64,000 nucleotides of DNA from Hysterangium stoloniferum (taxonomy: Eukaryota > Basidiomycota > Agaricomycetes > Hysterangiales > Hysterangiaceae): NCBI GenBank assembly GCA_015178975.1, contig WHVD01000143.1, positions 62,001 through 126,000 on the forward strand. The letters are read 5' to 3'. Shown piece by piece: positions 22,980 through 35,197 of this stretch. The translations under genes and the position numbers were made by a program. Positions within the stretch are counted from its first letter, which is position 1. The number at the start of each line of letters is the position of its first letter. The notes below the pieces were generated by a model that was not told where the DNA came from, ran no database searches, and was given only the letters and a program-made list of their open reading frames with translations.

Positions 22980-25140
22980 ATTTAGCCAAGTCAAAATACG
23001 ACCAAAACACAGATTCTCGGGTGAGTCCTCTTAATAACCTTACGCACATGGAGGAAGAGTCCATGAAATCAACGTGTAAAGTAACCAAAGAAACCTGGTG
23101 GCAGTGGCCCGAAGGATCGTGTGATGTGGTCATGGTGTTCTTGAAATAGCCCATCGAAGTTCACTAGGCTATGTACTTTATTCCGAACACCCGTAGCAAG
23201 TCCCGCACCGGCCGCCCATCATACCTTCTGAACTTGCCCCGGTTCTCTGCGCCCCTTCAATAAATTAATCCCCATCGCAAACCTATCTGCGAAAGGGTGC
23301 AAGCCACCCGTGAAGGTACGATAAAACAAACACCCCCGCACAAACACCTACCGACCTCGTCAATTGCAGGGGTTTTGCCTCTACTACGTCGACCCACTCC
23401 CTCGACGACAAATCATGCTCATCCTCGTCAATCAGCTGCTCATCCAGCTTCACATCCCCACGCAGAACCTCCGGCACGCGCCATCCCACCGCCACCGCCA
23501 CTGCATATCGCCACCGCCACCGCCACCGCCACCGCCACCGCCACCGCCACCATTGCACCATGCAAGGTCGGCAAAAAAGCCGGTCTCGTTCCCATCGAGT
23601 TAAACCACAGTCCAAAGTCCGAAATGCACGTTCTTCAGCTGTGACACAAGGATGGTCTACGGCTTGACATCGCGGTGCATGATCTGCTGCATGTACGCAA
23701 TGCTGCAGGCCCACCGTGATCTGTGCAATGCCGCGCGTCGGGTCGAACACCTTTATGATGGCGTAGAATACGTCGGGGCGCGGGTTAATGATGTTCGCGA
23801 GGGAGGCGAGGCAGAGATCGAGTGCGATGGACAGGAAGCCATCTTTGAATCCCTTGTGGTGGTGGCGGATCGCGTTCCGGTGATAGTCGGATTGTTGGAG
23901 GAACTCACCTTCGCGCGTGGCGATGGTGACGAAGTCTAGTAGGAGGCGTTTTACAGCGGCCGTGCGGCCCTGGAGGGAGCCTTCGTAGACAATCGTGCCG
24001 TGTGGGTCGAGTCCTATAGTAAGATGTCGAAGTCAAATCAGATCAGTGTAGCTGCAACGCCACGGGAATAGCATTAACACCCTTGCCCAGAACAGTATCA
24101 GGCACCATAAACATAGAGAACTCGGGGGCAGCGACGGTTCTCAGTATCGGTGGCGGAACAGTAACAGGCGTCGCAGCGGTCATAAGATTGAGAGGCTCTT
24201 CATCAAGAATATCCCTCGCATCATGTTCATCCTTCTCACCTTAAGGAAGATGCGCCGGAAGCGGTATTGACGACCAAGGGACTGGGACGTCGACGTCTAC
24301 TAGTATGGGTAGTGCGGTTCGGGGATAAAATACAACATGGGTGTGGTTGATACGGGCATAGAAAGCTCTGCCTGAGCAGGAACGGGCTTGGAGAGACAGG
24401 AAACAGCGACTGTCAGCTCTTCCAAAAGCCAATGAGAATTCTCAGACGCAACACACAAAGCATGGTGAACCCCAATATAGCCCATATTCTCAGATCAATC
24501 CGCGTGTACCTCGACACCGCCTGGGTATGTCTAATAATACCATCGCCAATAGCAGTCATGGATTCATTGATATCATTCTTGCCTGAAAGCCGTATCCGTG
24601 ACAGCAAGGGCTCATCCAGGCCTGTAGAAGTAGGAACGGCCTCGAGGTGCGGCGGAACGTGGCACCACAGTCCAGGGTTGAATTTCCGGACGCCAGTAGG
24701 ACACTGAACCCATTCACACTGCTGGGGAGCGGAGATGTCCCGTTTGGGGGATCGCCCGAGGGGTGCAGGCGAACACTACCAGAGGGTAGTTCTGGGAACC
24801 CATGACATAGAGGCACAACGAAACCCACGAATGTAACTTCAGCAAAGGTATCTTGGTAGCTGGTTTTAGAGTAGTTACGGTTGGAGAAAGAGGTGTGAGA
24901 GTGGGGCCGGAGGAGAGCGAGGAGGTATGTTGGAGAAGATGTGCATACGACGTCGAAGACTGGGACATTTTGAAATGTATACCAATCAGGATACATGCAG
25001 ACCATGGATAGTGGTACTTACACAAGCTGGCATGCAAATTCTCTGCCCCAAATAAGTATAGAATCGTACGTGGCCAACTTTATGATGAAGAATTTCGCAA
25101 TGGGTCTCCTGGACCGCATGCTGAGTTGGCACGAGCGGGT
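22980..25140 (-). pseudogene. ire1: ire1 (UPR sensor kinase/RNase) pseudogene
   Basis: Reading the minus strand, pieces of IRE1 appear in order: lumenal-type sequence (PVFDVVCTSSPTYLLALLRP, YVMGSQNYPLVVFA), the linker, then a kinase start VLGKG|LDPHGTIVYEGSLQGRTAAVKRLL (intron near 24010-24080). This is followed by DFVTIATREGEFLQQSDYHRNAIR, SIALDLCLASLA and FDPTRGIAQITVGLQ. The catalytic loop IMHRDVKP survives but lies in a shifted frame, followed directly by TAG in place of a Gln codon. VGWRVPEVLRGDVKLDEQLIDEDE follows a (CCACCG)n expansion. KEN-type RNase fragments (YDGRPVRDLLRVF, SFGPLPPGFFGYFTR) end near 22980. The N-terminal lumenal domain is truncated. IRE1 normally splices HAC1-type mRNA at the ER, so an intact copy is expected elsewhere. 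Confidence 0.82.
23488..23556. repeat. (CCACCG)n microsatellite inside the ire1 pseudogene
   Basis: A run of CCACCG hexamers, interrupted once by a CTGCATATCG segment, lies just before the VGWRVPE codons (minus strand) of the kinase activation region. In frame it reads as alternating Trp-Arg or Ala-Val. No such insertion is expected in an active IRE1 kinase, so the expansion either inactivated the copy or grew afterwards. Confidence 0.85.
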
Positions 25141-25639
25141 ACCAGTAATGTAAGGTTCAGTATCTTCTGCTGAAATTGCGTGACAAAGAGGATATGCAGC
25201 ATCAGGCTGTAATGCCCAGTACGAGGGATTTTTATGCTCATTTCCTAGCTTATTCTGATCTTTAATATATTATAGGTGCGGGTGCGAGGGGAGAGTCTCA
25301 TATGTCGTCGGGTCGTGAGACGGTTCACGCAAAGATTGATACAAGGTCCACGATGTAATCCCCAGTTCCCTTATATAACCGTTATCCGTGTAGTTAAATT
25401 ACTGCACACTATCCCTGCAACACCTTATCCCTGCAATAGCAATAGCACGTCTGCTGAAATTCACTCAATGAATTTTGCGCAACCTGAGAAGATCATCTGC
25501 GACTGAAGCTGGTCCTAAGCACCCGCAGACAGGAACTGGCACATATACTTCCGCCCTTCTATGGTATTTGTAATCATTACCATTTTGGGAATGTCATAGT
25601 GGGGGCACCAGTGGTACTTAAGCACGGCCACTTTCACAA
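25141..25639 (+). promoter_or_regulatory. kre33 upstream region
   Basis: The 500 bp between the truncated ire1 pseudogene and the kre33 ATG. No coding sequence was recognised. It should hold the kre33 promoter. No clear TATA box was identified. Confidence 0.4.
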
Positions 25640-28600
25640 ATGCGCAAACAGTTAGACTCTCGAATACCCATTCTCATTGACAACAATGTCAAGGAGAACC
25701 ATAGATCGTTCATTGTTCTCGTCGGTGATAAGGGTAGAGATCAAGTAAGTTGGGTAATTAAGTGTCCTGACAGGAGACTCAACTACTTTCTGCAGATCGT
25801 GAACTTACATTATTTGCTAGCTCAAGCCCGAGTTTCTGCTAGACCTTCGGTCTTATGGTGTTACAAAAAAGAACTTGGTTTTACGAGGTGAACTATAATA
25901 TGTATTTTATCAACCTTATGTTGATTTTGAACCAGCCATCGTAAAAAGCGAGAGGCGAAGATCAAACGTGATGTCAAGCGGGGCATACGGGAGGCAAATG
26001 AGCAAGATCCCTTTGAAATATTTGTTACGGTGACGGATATACGATATACGTATGTCACTATGCTTTGACAATGTCTTCTTCGAAAATTGAGTTTTGTTTA
26101 CAGTTATTACAAGGAGTCGCACAAAATTCTCGGTAACACATTCGGCATGTGTGTTCTTCAGGATTTCGAGGCTATCACACCAAATCTATTAGCGCGGACT
26201 ATTGAAACTGTAGAGGGAGGCGGTCTAGTCGTGTTACTGCTCAAGACTATGACATCATTGCGACAACTATACACGATGACCATGGTGTGTGAAAGCACCA
26301 TATCGTAGGCACACATGGCTGATAATTGAATCGCAGGATGTCCATGCTCGCTATCGGACCACCACTCAAACTGACGTTGTTGCACGATTCAATGAACGAT
26401 TTATCCTTTCTCTCGGCTCGTGTGAAGACTGCCTTGTTTTGGATGACGAATTGAATGTTTTGCCTATATCTCGAGGCAAGGACATCGTGCCCTTGGAACA
26501 TGGTGACACCAAGGAGACGGGCAAAGCCGATTCTGAGCTACACGAACTGAAGGACAGCTTGGCCGATACCAAGCCTGTTGGAGAGCTCGTCAAATTGGCG
26601 AAAACGATAGACCAGGTACGGCCTATGTTTCGTGGACGCTGTGATTTTTCTTATTATCTATACGTTCCAGGCTAAAGCTATCCTTACATTTGTGGATGCA
26701 ATTGCCGAGAAAACTCTATCATCCACCGTAACATTGACAGCTGCCCGTGGACGTGGAAAATCAGCTGCTCTAGGACTGGCTATCGCTGCAGCATTGGCGC
26801 ACGGGTATTCCAACATTTTCGTTACCAGTCCAAGCCCTGAAAACTTGAAAACTGTTTTCGAATTCGTGTTCAAAGGCATGGATGCCCTGGGCTACGAAGA
26901 ACATTTGGAGTATGACATTGCTCAAAGCACAAATCCCGACTTCAATAAGGCCATTGTCCGCGTGAATGTCTTCCGTCAGCACCGTCAGACCATTCAGGTG
27001 TGTTCATCTTTGTTCTAGCCGTCGCAATGGGTTAATCGTGTTTGTGGTAGTATATTCAACCCGAGGATGCTCATGTTTTAGGTCAAGCGGAACTGGTGAT
27101 CATTGACGAAGCTGCCGCCATTCCTCTACCTCTAGTTAAAAGCCTTATTGGACCTTACCTCGTCTTCATGGCATCCACTATCAACGGCTACGAAGGCACC
27201 GGAAGGTCCCTCTCGATCAAACTTATCCAGCAACTCCGGGAAAGCTCGCGTTCATCGTTGGCTGCAGAAGCGTTACATGCCGCCGAACCTACTGACGCAG
27301 CTGCCTCAGTACCCACCAAAAAAATCGTCCACAAAGCTCCCCCGAAAGCACGGACCCTGCGCGAGATCAAGCTGGAAACACCGATACGTTACAGCGCTGG
27401 TGACAAGGTGGAAAAGTGGCTTAACTCCATATTATGTCTAGACGCTACGGTTGCATCCAAATTGATATCCGCTCAAGGATGTCCACACCCCTCGAAATGC
27501 GAGCTATTCTACATCTCACGGGATACATTATTCAGCTACCATCCGGCCTCTGAGCTATTCCTACAGCGGATGATGGCGCTTTATGTCGCCAGTCACTATA
27601 AAAACCAGCCGAACGATCTTCAGCTCATGTCCGACGCGCCAGCTCACCATCTTTTCGTTCTCTTACCGCCTGTGAAAGACGATGAGAGTACATTACCTGA
27701 GCCTCTTGCTGTGTTGCAGGTGGCCTTGGAGGGAAGTATCAGCAAACAGTCGATTTTGGACGGTTTAAGTCGAGGAACAAGAACGGGTGGGGATCTAATA
27801 CCATGGTTAATATCCGAGCAGGTAAGCCGTAATCTCTGTTTGGTCGTTAATGTGACTGAAGGTGCTAACATATTATATCAGTTCCAAGAGAGCAAATTCG
27901 CATCCCTCTCAGGCGCTCGAGTGGTTCGTATAGCAACACATCCAGACTATATTAATGTTGGTAGAACATCTCCTTTGCCTTCATGATGCTCACATAGTTT
28001 AGATGGGATACGGCGCTCGAGCATTGCAGGCTCTTAATTCATTCTACAATGGTGAATATTTCAATGTCGATGAGGCAACTATACCACAAGACCCGGTGGA
28101 AGTATCACAGTCCTTCGCTCGTGCTTCCAATGTCGATAAAGTGTGTTCACCGTTACCATGCCCCGACAGCATCCCTCTTATACCATTTCACAGTCTACCT
28201 CACTTCTCACGGACAATCTCACCATCCGAGCAGCTTCCGCTATGCCCCCACTTCTGCAACGCTTAACAGAGCGGAAACCGGAATCACTAGACTATCTCGG
28301 TGTGTCATATGGATTAACACCACAACTCCTCCGCTTCTGGAAACGAGCTGGTTATGTCCCGCTCTATCTTCGTCAGACGACAAATGAAATTACAGGCGAA
28401 CATACATGCGTAATGGTCAGGGGTATCGGTGAAGCACATGGGGACAATGTCGAATGGTTAGGGGAGTTTTCTAAAGGTAAGTTTGACCTGTAGTAAACTC
28501 TTTGGTGTGGTAGCTGCAGCTCTTGTAGATTTCCGCCGGAGATTCCTCACGCTCTTATCATTCAAATTCCGGGAGTTCGGTAGTGTCACGGCACTCAGCA

Positions 28601-29542
28601 TTATAGAGGCCATCAATGCTGGCGTGAAGCATCTCGATTCGCAATCGACATTGGGTAAGGTTTATACAATGTCGCTAGACTATAATCTCATTTTCTGGAA
28701 TAGGTGTAACCTCACAAGAACTTTCTTTCCTTCTATCACCCTATGATATCAAACGCCTCGATTCGTACTCCAACAACATGCTCGATTACCACGTCGTGTT
28801 GGATATACTACCCGCCATTGCTTCGTTATACTTTGAGAAGCGGCTGGGTCAGGAAGTAAAGCTCAGCGCTGTCCAAAGTTCTATCTTACTAGCGTTAGGC
28901 TTACAGCGCAAAACCGTGGAGGAAGTCGAGGTAAAGAACAGCCATCACATTGGATATTTAGAAATTGATCTATTCGACGTTAGAGTGAACTACAACTACC
29001 CGTGTCCCAAACACTCGCATTGTTCATCAAATCTCTGCGCAAGATAAGCAAGCGACTCGATGACATCCGAAAAGCCGTAGTCAGTGCTGAGCTTGCTCAA
29101 CCGGAGGTTGCTGCACGTTCTGCATTGAATGGCACAGGCATAACTGCGGAGGATAGATCATGGAAGCCTCTCGCAGAAGATCTCGACGAAGAACTCGCCG
29201 ATGCAGGAAACGAAGAACAAAAAAAGCTCCGTGAGCGTCAACGGGAAATGATTGATTCCCTAGACTTGAGCAAGTAAGTGTCCACATCCTTTACTTGCCA
29301 CGAGCCTGATCCCTAATATCGAGGCTGCATCTAGATACGCCATAGACGACTCCGGGACGGATTGGCAGAATGCAGAAATGCAGGTCGCGCGGAATGCAGG
29401 TGTGAAGGGCAAGTCTGACATTATTAGTGTGAAGGCGGCTGCGGGTGTAAAACGGAAAGCTGAAGGCGAGGCTAGTCATGGTAGCGGACCATCGCCTGAG
29501 AAAACTAAGAAGTCGCGGAAAGAAAAGAAAACGAAACGGTGA
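25640..29542 (+). CDS. kre33: Kre33/NAT10 RNA cytidine acetyltransferase
   Basis: Essential nucleolar enzyme that makes N4-acetylcytidine in 18S rRNA and some tRNAs and acts in small-subunit assembly. It starts MRKQLDSRIPILIDNNVKE, the family's start. Spliced blocks include IVNLHYLLAQARVS, HRKKREAKIKRDVKRG, YYKESHKILGNTFGMC, DFEAITPNLLARTIETVEGG and ARFNERFILSLGSC. The helicase-like part has Walker A ARGRGKSAALG (about 26,740) and VIIDEAAAIPLP (about 27,095). The GNAT part has RVVRIATHPDYINMGYGARAL across an intron near 27,960-28,003, then SYGLTPQLLRFWKRAGYVPLYLRQT. The C-terminal tail is lysine-rich and ends KKTKR-TGA at 29540-29542. About a dozen introns of roughly 45-80 bp are needed and all joined frames stay open. 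Expected product is about 1,000 residues, the family norm. The central exon was the source of, or sister to, the fragments at 8.75 and 20.95 kb. Confidence 0.93.
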
Positions 29543-29698
29543 TGCTGAAAGTGGATGAGGGTTGAAGTTGACTATACGTGGGTTGGTCGCCTGTGCAGTG
29601 GCTACGAAGTTGGGAGCAGGCCAGCACGGTACAAAAAGGTGTAATGCGTATGTCATTAGCGTGACTATATTTTACTTTACTTGGGTTTTGTCAACTTG

Positions 29699-30640
29699 TT
29701 ACGACGTCTTAGTCGTCTTTGAATCATTGGCAAGTCGTGTTGCTGCTGAGTGCGGATTGTTACTGCTTTGTGGTTCGGTCGCATGTTCTGCATGGGCCAT
29801 TGTTTCAGGCTTTGTTGTTGCAGAGTGTTGCTTTTCGACCTCTTCGGATAGAAGACCATCCTTTTCTAGATAGTCGATATCTTCTGGGTAAATTTCTTCG
29901 CGTAGAGCAGGCCAGCTTACAATACAACAATTGAGGATAGCGGCTCCGACTTCAGGCCATTCAGGTGTCTCCGGTGTTTTTTCTTGAACATATGCCTCAA
30001 CTATTTGCCCACTCTCCAGCCACAATTTAGCTGCTTTTAACATTTCTGGGGAAAGCGTCCGGTTTGTTTCGGCTGCGATTGACATGGCTCGTGTAAACCA
30101 ATCATACGCGGATACAAAAAGCCAGACTGTAGCTTCACGAGCACGTCCTTTGGCAGACTTAGGAAATGCGAAGCCGGTGAGGAACTAAATAAGGAAAGAT
30201 AATAATTCAGTACCCTGCCAAAAGTGAATGGACGAAGGTACGACCTCCAAAGAATCATGACATGCTTGGTACTGAGTTATAGGTTGGAGACGCTCCAAGA
30301 TGACGTGGATACATGTCTCGTATGATATGCTGACGCCTTCTTCCTCAGCTTTGGAATCTAGCATGTGAACTGGCCTCGCCGCCTTCTCTAAAGCCTCTTG
30401 CGCTTTTATCTGCATATCTTCTTCCGAGCCTTCTTCCGATGATCCAATGGGTCGTTGACCAGGCCGTGATCTTTGGATGCGAGGTAAAGATTGGTATGCT
30501 ATAATAATTTTCAGTGACAATGCTGCGCTTTTTGAGAAAAAGCCTACAAGTTAGTGAGAAAGAGCGTGCAGCGGGCTAGAGGCAGATTAATGAGAATTTA
30601 TGAATTTAAAAATGGCCATACCATCGACTTCAATCCCCAT
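29699..30640 (-). CDS. conserved-looking protein of unknown function
   Basis: A three-exon gene inferred from frame and splice signals. A tiny first exon (30640-30622, MGIEVD plus one base) is joined over a 78-bp intron (30544-30621) to GFFSKSAALSLKIIIAYQSLPRIQ. The second exon (30543-30245) is joined over a 60-bp intron (30185-30244) to FLTGFAFPKSAKGRAREATVWLFVSAYDWF. It stops at 29699-29701. The predicted protein is about 270 residues, acidic, with glutamate-rich stretches (SSEEGSEEDMQIKAQEALEKAA) and a low-complexity tail. No family was recognised. It is convergent with kre33 (156 bp apart) and divergent from prp1 (309 bp apart), so its promoter is probably shared with the splicing gene. 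Confidence 0.7.
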
Positions 30641-30949
30641 TTGAGAGGTGAACTCATACAAGAGGAGGTCGAGCCAAGCTCGAGGCGGAATAGGAGGCGA
30701 TTGGCGGCGGGCCGTACAGCAAAGAAAGGTCGACAAACTACAAAGGTATGATACATCCTACTCAGCCGAAATTTATTTTATCGAGTGCAAGTTCGTCAAT
30801 GGTAGTTCTTAGAGAAAGAGGCTTAGCTCGAGCTTCTGGAGAAGTTAGTCCCAAAAAGTCACATGATGTAACCTGCTGCTGAGTCAGCACTGCAACTAAA
30901 GAGCTGCAGCCACACCCATTCACCTTGCTGACCTTTGTTTCCGTCAAAG

Positions 30950-33900
30950 ATGGCTTCAAACAAAACAAACAAACTGGCTTTCTTATCTATGCCAGCACCG
31001 GCATCCTATGTGGCCGGTCTTGGTAGAGGGTATGTACTTTTAGCTTCAAATTCTCAAGTCGAGCTGACCGTTGTCATAGTGCATCGGGTTTTACTACGCG
31101 TTCGGATATTGGGCCTGCTCGGGAAGGACCATCTGCAGAGGTTATTGCGTACGTAGTAAGCCTTGTATGTACTGTTATCTATCTCTAATCTGCTTCCCAG
31201 CGAGGCCCAAGCACGACGAGGCGAAGAGGCCGATGTCGACCCGGACGCTTTCCAAGATCCAGATAATGAGACTGGACTGTTCGCAGGAACAGTGTACGAG
31301 GCTGATGATGAGGAGGCCGATTTAATCTACGAGAGCGTCGATAATGCGATGGACAAGCGTCGCAAGGCCAGAAGGTTAGTTTGCCACTTCTATTCTACCC
31401 TTCTGTTGTTCAAAGAGAATTGACACTTTTAGGGAAGCTCGTGAAGCCGAGGAGCAGAAAGCTATTCGGGCCCAACGACCAAAGATCCAGACACAATTTG
31501 CTGATTTAAAACGAGGTCTTTCTGTTGTAACGGACGAAGAGTGGGAGAACATCCCGGAGGTTGGTAACCTCACCAAGAAACGCAAAGTTCGCGATTTTGG
31601 GAAAACTTATGCTGTTCCTGACAGCATCATAGTTGGTGATCGAGACCGAAGCAGCATGGAAAGCTCCTTGGACGCCAGGCAGCAAGAGGTCGGTATTTTT
31701 CCTCTCTAACGCATATAAAACTCATCCACGCTTGTTTTAGTTTGGTGGCTTTGAGACTCCTGCTGACTCCGGTGCTTTGACTGACTTGGTAGAAATGGGT
31801 CAAGCTCGTGACAAAGTCTTATCGCTCAAGCTTGATCAGGTCAGCCCATTTACACCTTATTACTTCATTCAATTGAATTCAACTTAATGCCTCTTAGATT
31901 TCCGGCACTTCATCCATCAATGGTTCGGCTTCGTCGATCGACCCCAAAGGGTACTTGACCGATCTCAACAGCGTCGTATTAAAATCCGAGGCGGAAATTG
32001 GCGATATTAAACGAGCTAGAATGTTATTTGATTCACTTGTCAAGTCGAATCCGAAACACGCTCCCGGCTGGATTGCAGCGGCTTGCGTGGAAGAACATGC
32101 AGGTCGTATGGTTGCCGCAAGAAAGCTCATCAAGGCAGGTTGTGAACACTGTCCAAAGAGCGAAGACATATGGTTAGAGGCGGCTCGACTTCACGTACGC
32201 GTCAAATTTCATCAGCTATACTACGCCGATCTTGACCATTCTTTTTAGAATAATGCCGATGCGAAGATCATTCTAGCAAATGCTGTCCAGCATGTCGGCC
32301 AAAGTGTGAAAGTATGGTTAACAGCGGCAAATTTGGAAAGTGAGGTAAAATCCAAGAAGCGAGTTCTTCGAAAAGGCAAGTTTCATATCTATCTCCCATC
32401 CGCAACAGTCAAGACTCATTGTCATATTAACAGCCCTTGAGTCGATTCCTAACTCGGTAAGGCTATGGAAGGAGACCGTGAATCTTGAGAGCTCCGCCGT
32501 GGACGCTCGCATACTGTTAAGTCGAGCCGTAGAGGTCATTCCACAGTCCGTCGAACTTTGGCTTGCGCTCGCACGTTTGGAAACGCCAAAGCAAGCCCGA
32601 GCAGTCCTCAACAAAGCCCGAAAAGCTGTTCCCACCAGCCACGAAATCTGGATCGCGGGTGGCCGCCTACTCGAACAAGAAGCAGAGCAGCCAGGAAAAC
32701 TTCCTGCCGAGCGCGCTGCAGAGCTAGAAAGTGTCGATAAGACAATCGAGAGTGGTGTGAAGGCATTACGGCGGCACCAAGTTCTGTTGACGAGGGATCA
32801 GTGGCTCAAGGAAGCTGAAAAGTGTGAATCGGAGGCATCACCTCGCACTTGCGAAGCTATTATTAAAGCTACTGTGAGCATGGATGTAGAGGAGGAAGAT
32901 CGGTTCGACACATGGACCGGGGATGCCGAATCTGCGGAATCGCGCGGTCATATTGGGACAGCTAGAGCCATTATTGCCTATGCTCTTAGGGTCTTTCCCG
33001 ACCGAAAAGCACTATGGCGACGCGCGGCAGATCTCGAGAAAACTCATGGTACACGGTATGCGGTACTTATAATACTTGTTGAACGTCAATTGATGTCTGC
33101 TTTAGGGAGTCACTGGAAGAGATTCTCAGCCGCGCCGTTCGTCACTGTCCACAAGCGGAAGTGTTGTGGCTCATGTGGGCCAAAGAAAAATGGATGGGGG
33201 GAGACGTTCCCGGCGCTCGAGAGGTGTTGGAAAAAGCCTTCGTCGCAAATCCGGAAAGTGAAGCAATCTGGCTAGCGGCCGTGAAGCTAGAAGCCGAAAA
33301 TGGGGAATTGGGCGTAGCTCGTGAGCTGCTCGTCCGAGCTCGGACTGTTGCTGATACCGAGAGGGTTTGTCCATGCCTTGACTTTGTGATATCACACTCC
33401 CTAATTGTCCTTCGCAGATTTGGATGAAATCAGCTGTTTTCGAACGTCAACAAGGACAGATAGCCACTGCATTAGAGACTCTCGCGACTGCTTTGACTAA
33501 ATATCCTAAATTTGCCAAGCTTTATATGATCCAAGGGCAGATTCATCAGGCGAACAAAGATTATGCGGCGGCACGAGCTTCCTTCGCGGCTGGATTGAAA
33601 GCATGCCCGAAGGAAGTGACGTTGTGGATTCTTGCCAGCAGACTGGAGGAGGCGGACAGAAAGAGCATTAAAGCACGGGCGTTGTTGGAGAAAGCAAGGT
33701 TGATTAACCCAGCTAATGATCTACTCTGGGCCGAGGCTGTTGGTGTCGAAGAGCGCTCTGGAGGAACAGCGCAGGCTAAAACAGTGCTGGCAAGAGGTGA
33801 GAATGTCTTTTACTTTGTTGCAATTGCTTCTAATATTTTCGTAGGTCTTCAAGAATGCGCGACATCAGGTTTATTATGGTCGATGTCTATTTGGGCGGAA

Positions 33901-34312
33901 CCGCGGCCGACACGCAAGTCGCGCTCAGTCGACGCACTCAAGAAGTCTGCAGATGACCCATTGATTATTTGCACCGTAGCGAGATTGTTCTGGGCCGAGC
34001 GTAAAATTGAAAAAGCGAGACAATGGTTCAGCCGGGCTGTTGCGACCAATCCTGATTTAGGTGATTCATGGGCATGGTGGTTGAAATTTGAGCGCCAGCA
34101 TGGTACATCTGTAGGTTTCAGTCTATGTTGTTTGACGATAGGTGACTGACTAGATTATCTGGGTTTAGGAGCACCAGCAGGAAGTGATTGAAAAGACTGT
34201 GGCGGCTGAACCGCACCATTCGTCTGTTTGGCAATCAGTAGCGAAAGATCTGCGAAGTGCTGGGAAGACTACAAGGGAGGTGTTGGAGATGGTCGTTGCT
34301 CAGTTAGAATGA
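30950..34312 (+). CDS. prp1: pre-mRNA splicing factor Prp1/PRP6 (U4/U6.U5 tri-snRNP)
   Basis: Scaffold protein bridging U5 and U4/U6 snRNPs. The N-terminal PRP1 domain reads [19 protein letters not shown], then across an intron [22 protein letters not shown], then [35 protein letters not shown] and [29 protein letters not shown]. From about residue 250 onward it is an array of HAT/TPR half-repeats ([139 protein letters not shown]). The ATG at 30950 starts [11 protein letters not shown]. The stop is TGA 34310-34312. About ten short introns are required, and all spliced frames are open. Length is about 900 residues, as in the family. Confidence 0.93.
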
Positions 34313-34464
34313 TTAACTATGTATTATTTGCCGACATGGCTGTAGCTTCCTACTTGACATGTATGTTACCAGCTATTGATTGAGACGGCTGGGTCATTTC
34401 GTAAAAATCAGTAAAATATGCTTGCAAAACACGATTGCAACATCGACATCTCTAGAACTCAAGC

Positions 34465-35144
34465 TTATTCTTCATCTGACTCCGGTTCAGTTTCTTCTTT
34501 CTTCTTTTTGGTTGGTTTCTTCTCAACTCTGGAACACTGCTTGAGTATCGTGGCAAATCCGCAAGACAGCACCTACTTTTTTGATTTTGTAACCTTGTCT
34601 TTAGCCTTAGATTTTTCTTTCTCCTTCGGCTTCTCCTTCTCCTCTGTGTTTCCGTCTTCTGCCGCCTTTACTTGCTCGCTGAGTCTAGCAGCACCGGACA
34701 CTAAGACCCCCCATTGTGCTGGGCTCAACGTAATGCCTTTCTTTCCAGGTTTCAATTCCCCAGACTTGTCAGCGTAGAACTGATTACTGGATGTTAATAT
34801 GGGCTTATATGCAAGAGAAAACTCTGCATAGGATGTTACCTCGCGAATATTGACCAAGGGTTTTCCTTTGAAAACGCTAACCGATGCTCGCTTTTTGTTT
34901 CCCAACTAAACTCACAATTAGTTGTTAATAGTTCAGAAGAGTAAAAGTATGCTTTACATCAAGATAATAGTTCCCTTCATCGTCTTTCTCCAGCTCGACA
35001 CTTGCGGTGCCATCGTCAAGTTTGGCCTCAAATGGGGCGTGTCAGCGATTTGGAACACGCGTCAAATGCTTTTTCTTCCTTCACTAGACATACCTTTTTG
35101 GACGGATCGCCTCCATCGCCTTCTTCAGCAGCGCGTTTGGGCAT
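34465..35144 (-). CDS. sub1: transcriptional coactivator PC4/Sub1
   Basis: Small single-strand-DNA-binding coactivator of RNA polymerase II. Exons read MPKRAAEEGDGGDPSKK, then AKLDDGTASVELEKDDEGNYYLD, LGNKKRASVSVFKGKPLVNIRE, FYADKSGELKPGKKGITLSPAQWGVLV and a charged lysine/glutamate tail (KSKKVEKKPTKKKKEETEPESDEE). The LGNKKR..V..FKGKPLV.IREFY....GELKPGKKGI.L...QW pattern is the PC4 fold signature. Introns lie at about 35027-35093, 34916-34960, 34783-34842 and near 34530-34576. The tail extends well beyond human PC4. The start faces rtt109 only 53 bp away, and the 3' end converges on prp1 with a 152-bp gap. Confidence 0.9.
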
Positions 35145-35197
35145 AATTGACTGACCCCTCTGAGAGAAGACCCTAGGCGCTCAAGGACGCCAGCTTT
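35145..35197. promoter_or_regulatory. 53-bp divergent spacer shared by sub1 and rtt109
   Basis: Only 53 bp separate the start codons of sub1 (minus) and rtt109 (plus). No TATA box is visible. With so little room the two genes must share core promoter elements, or each must use elements inside the neighbour. Confidence 0.7.
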
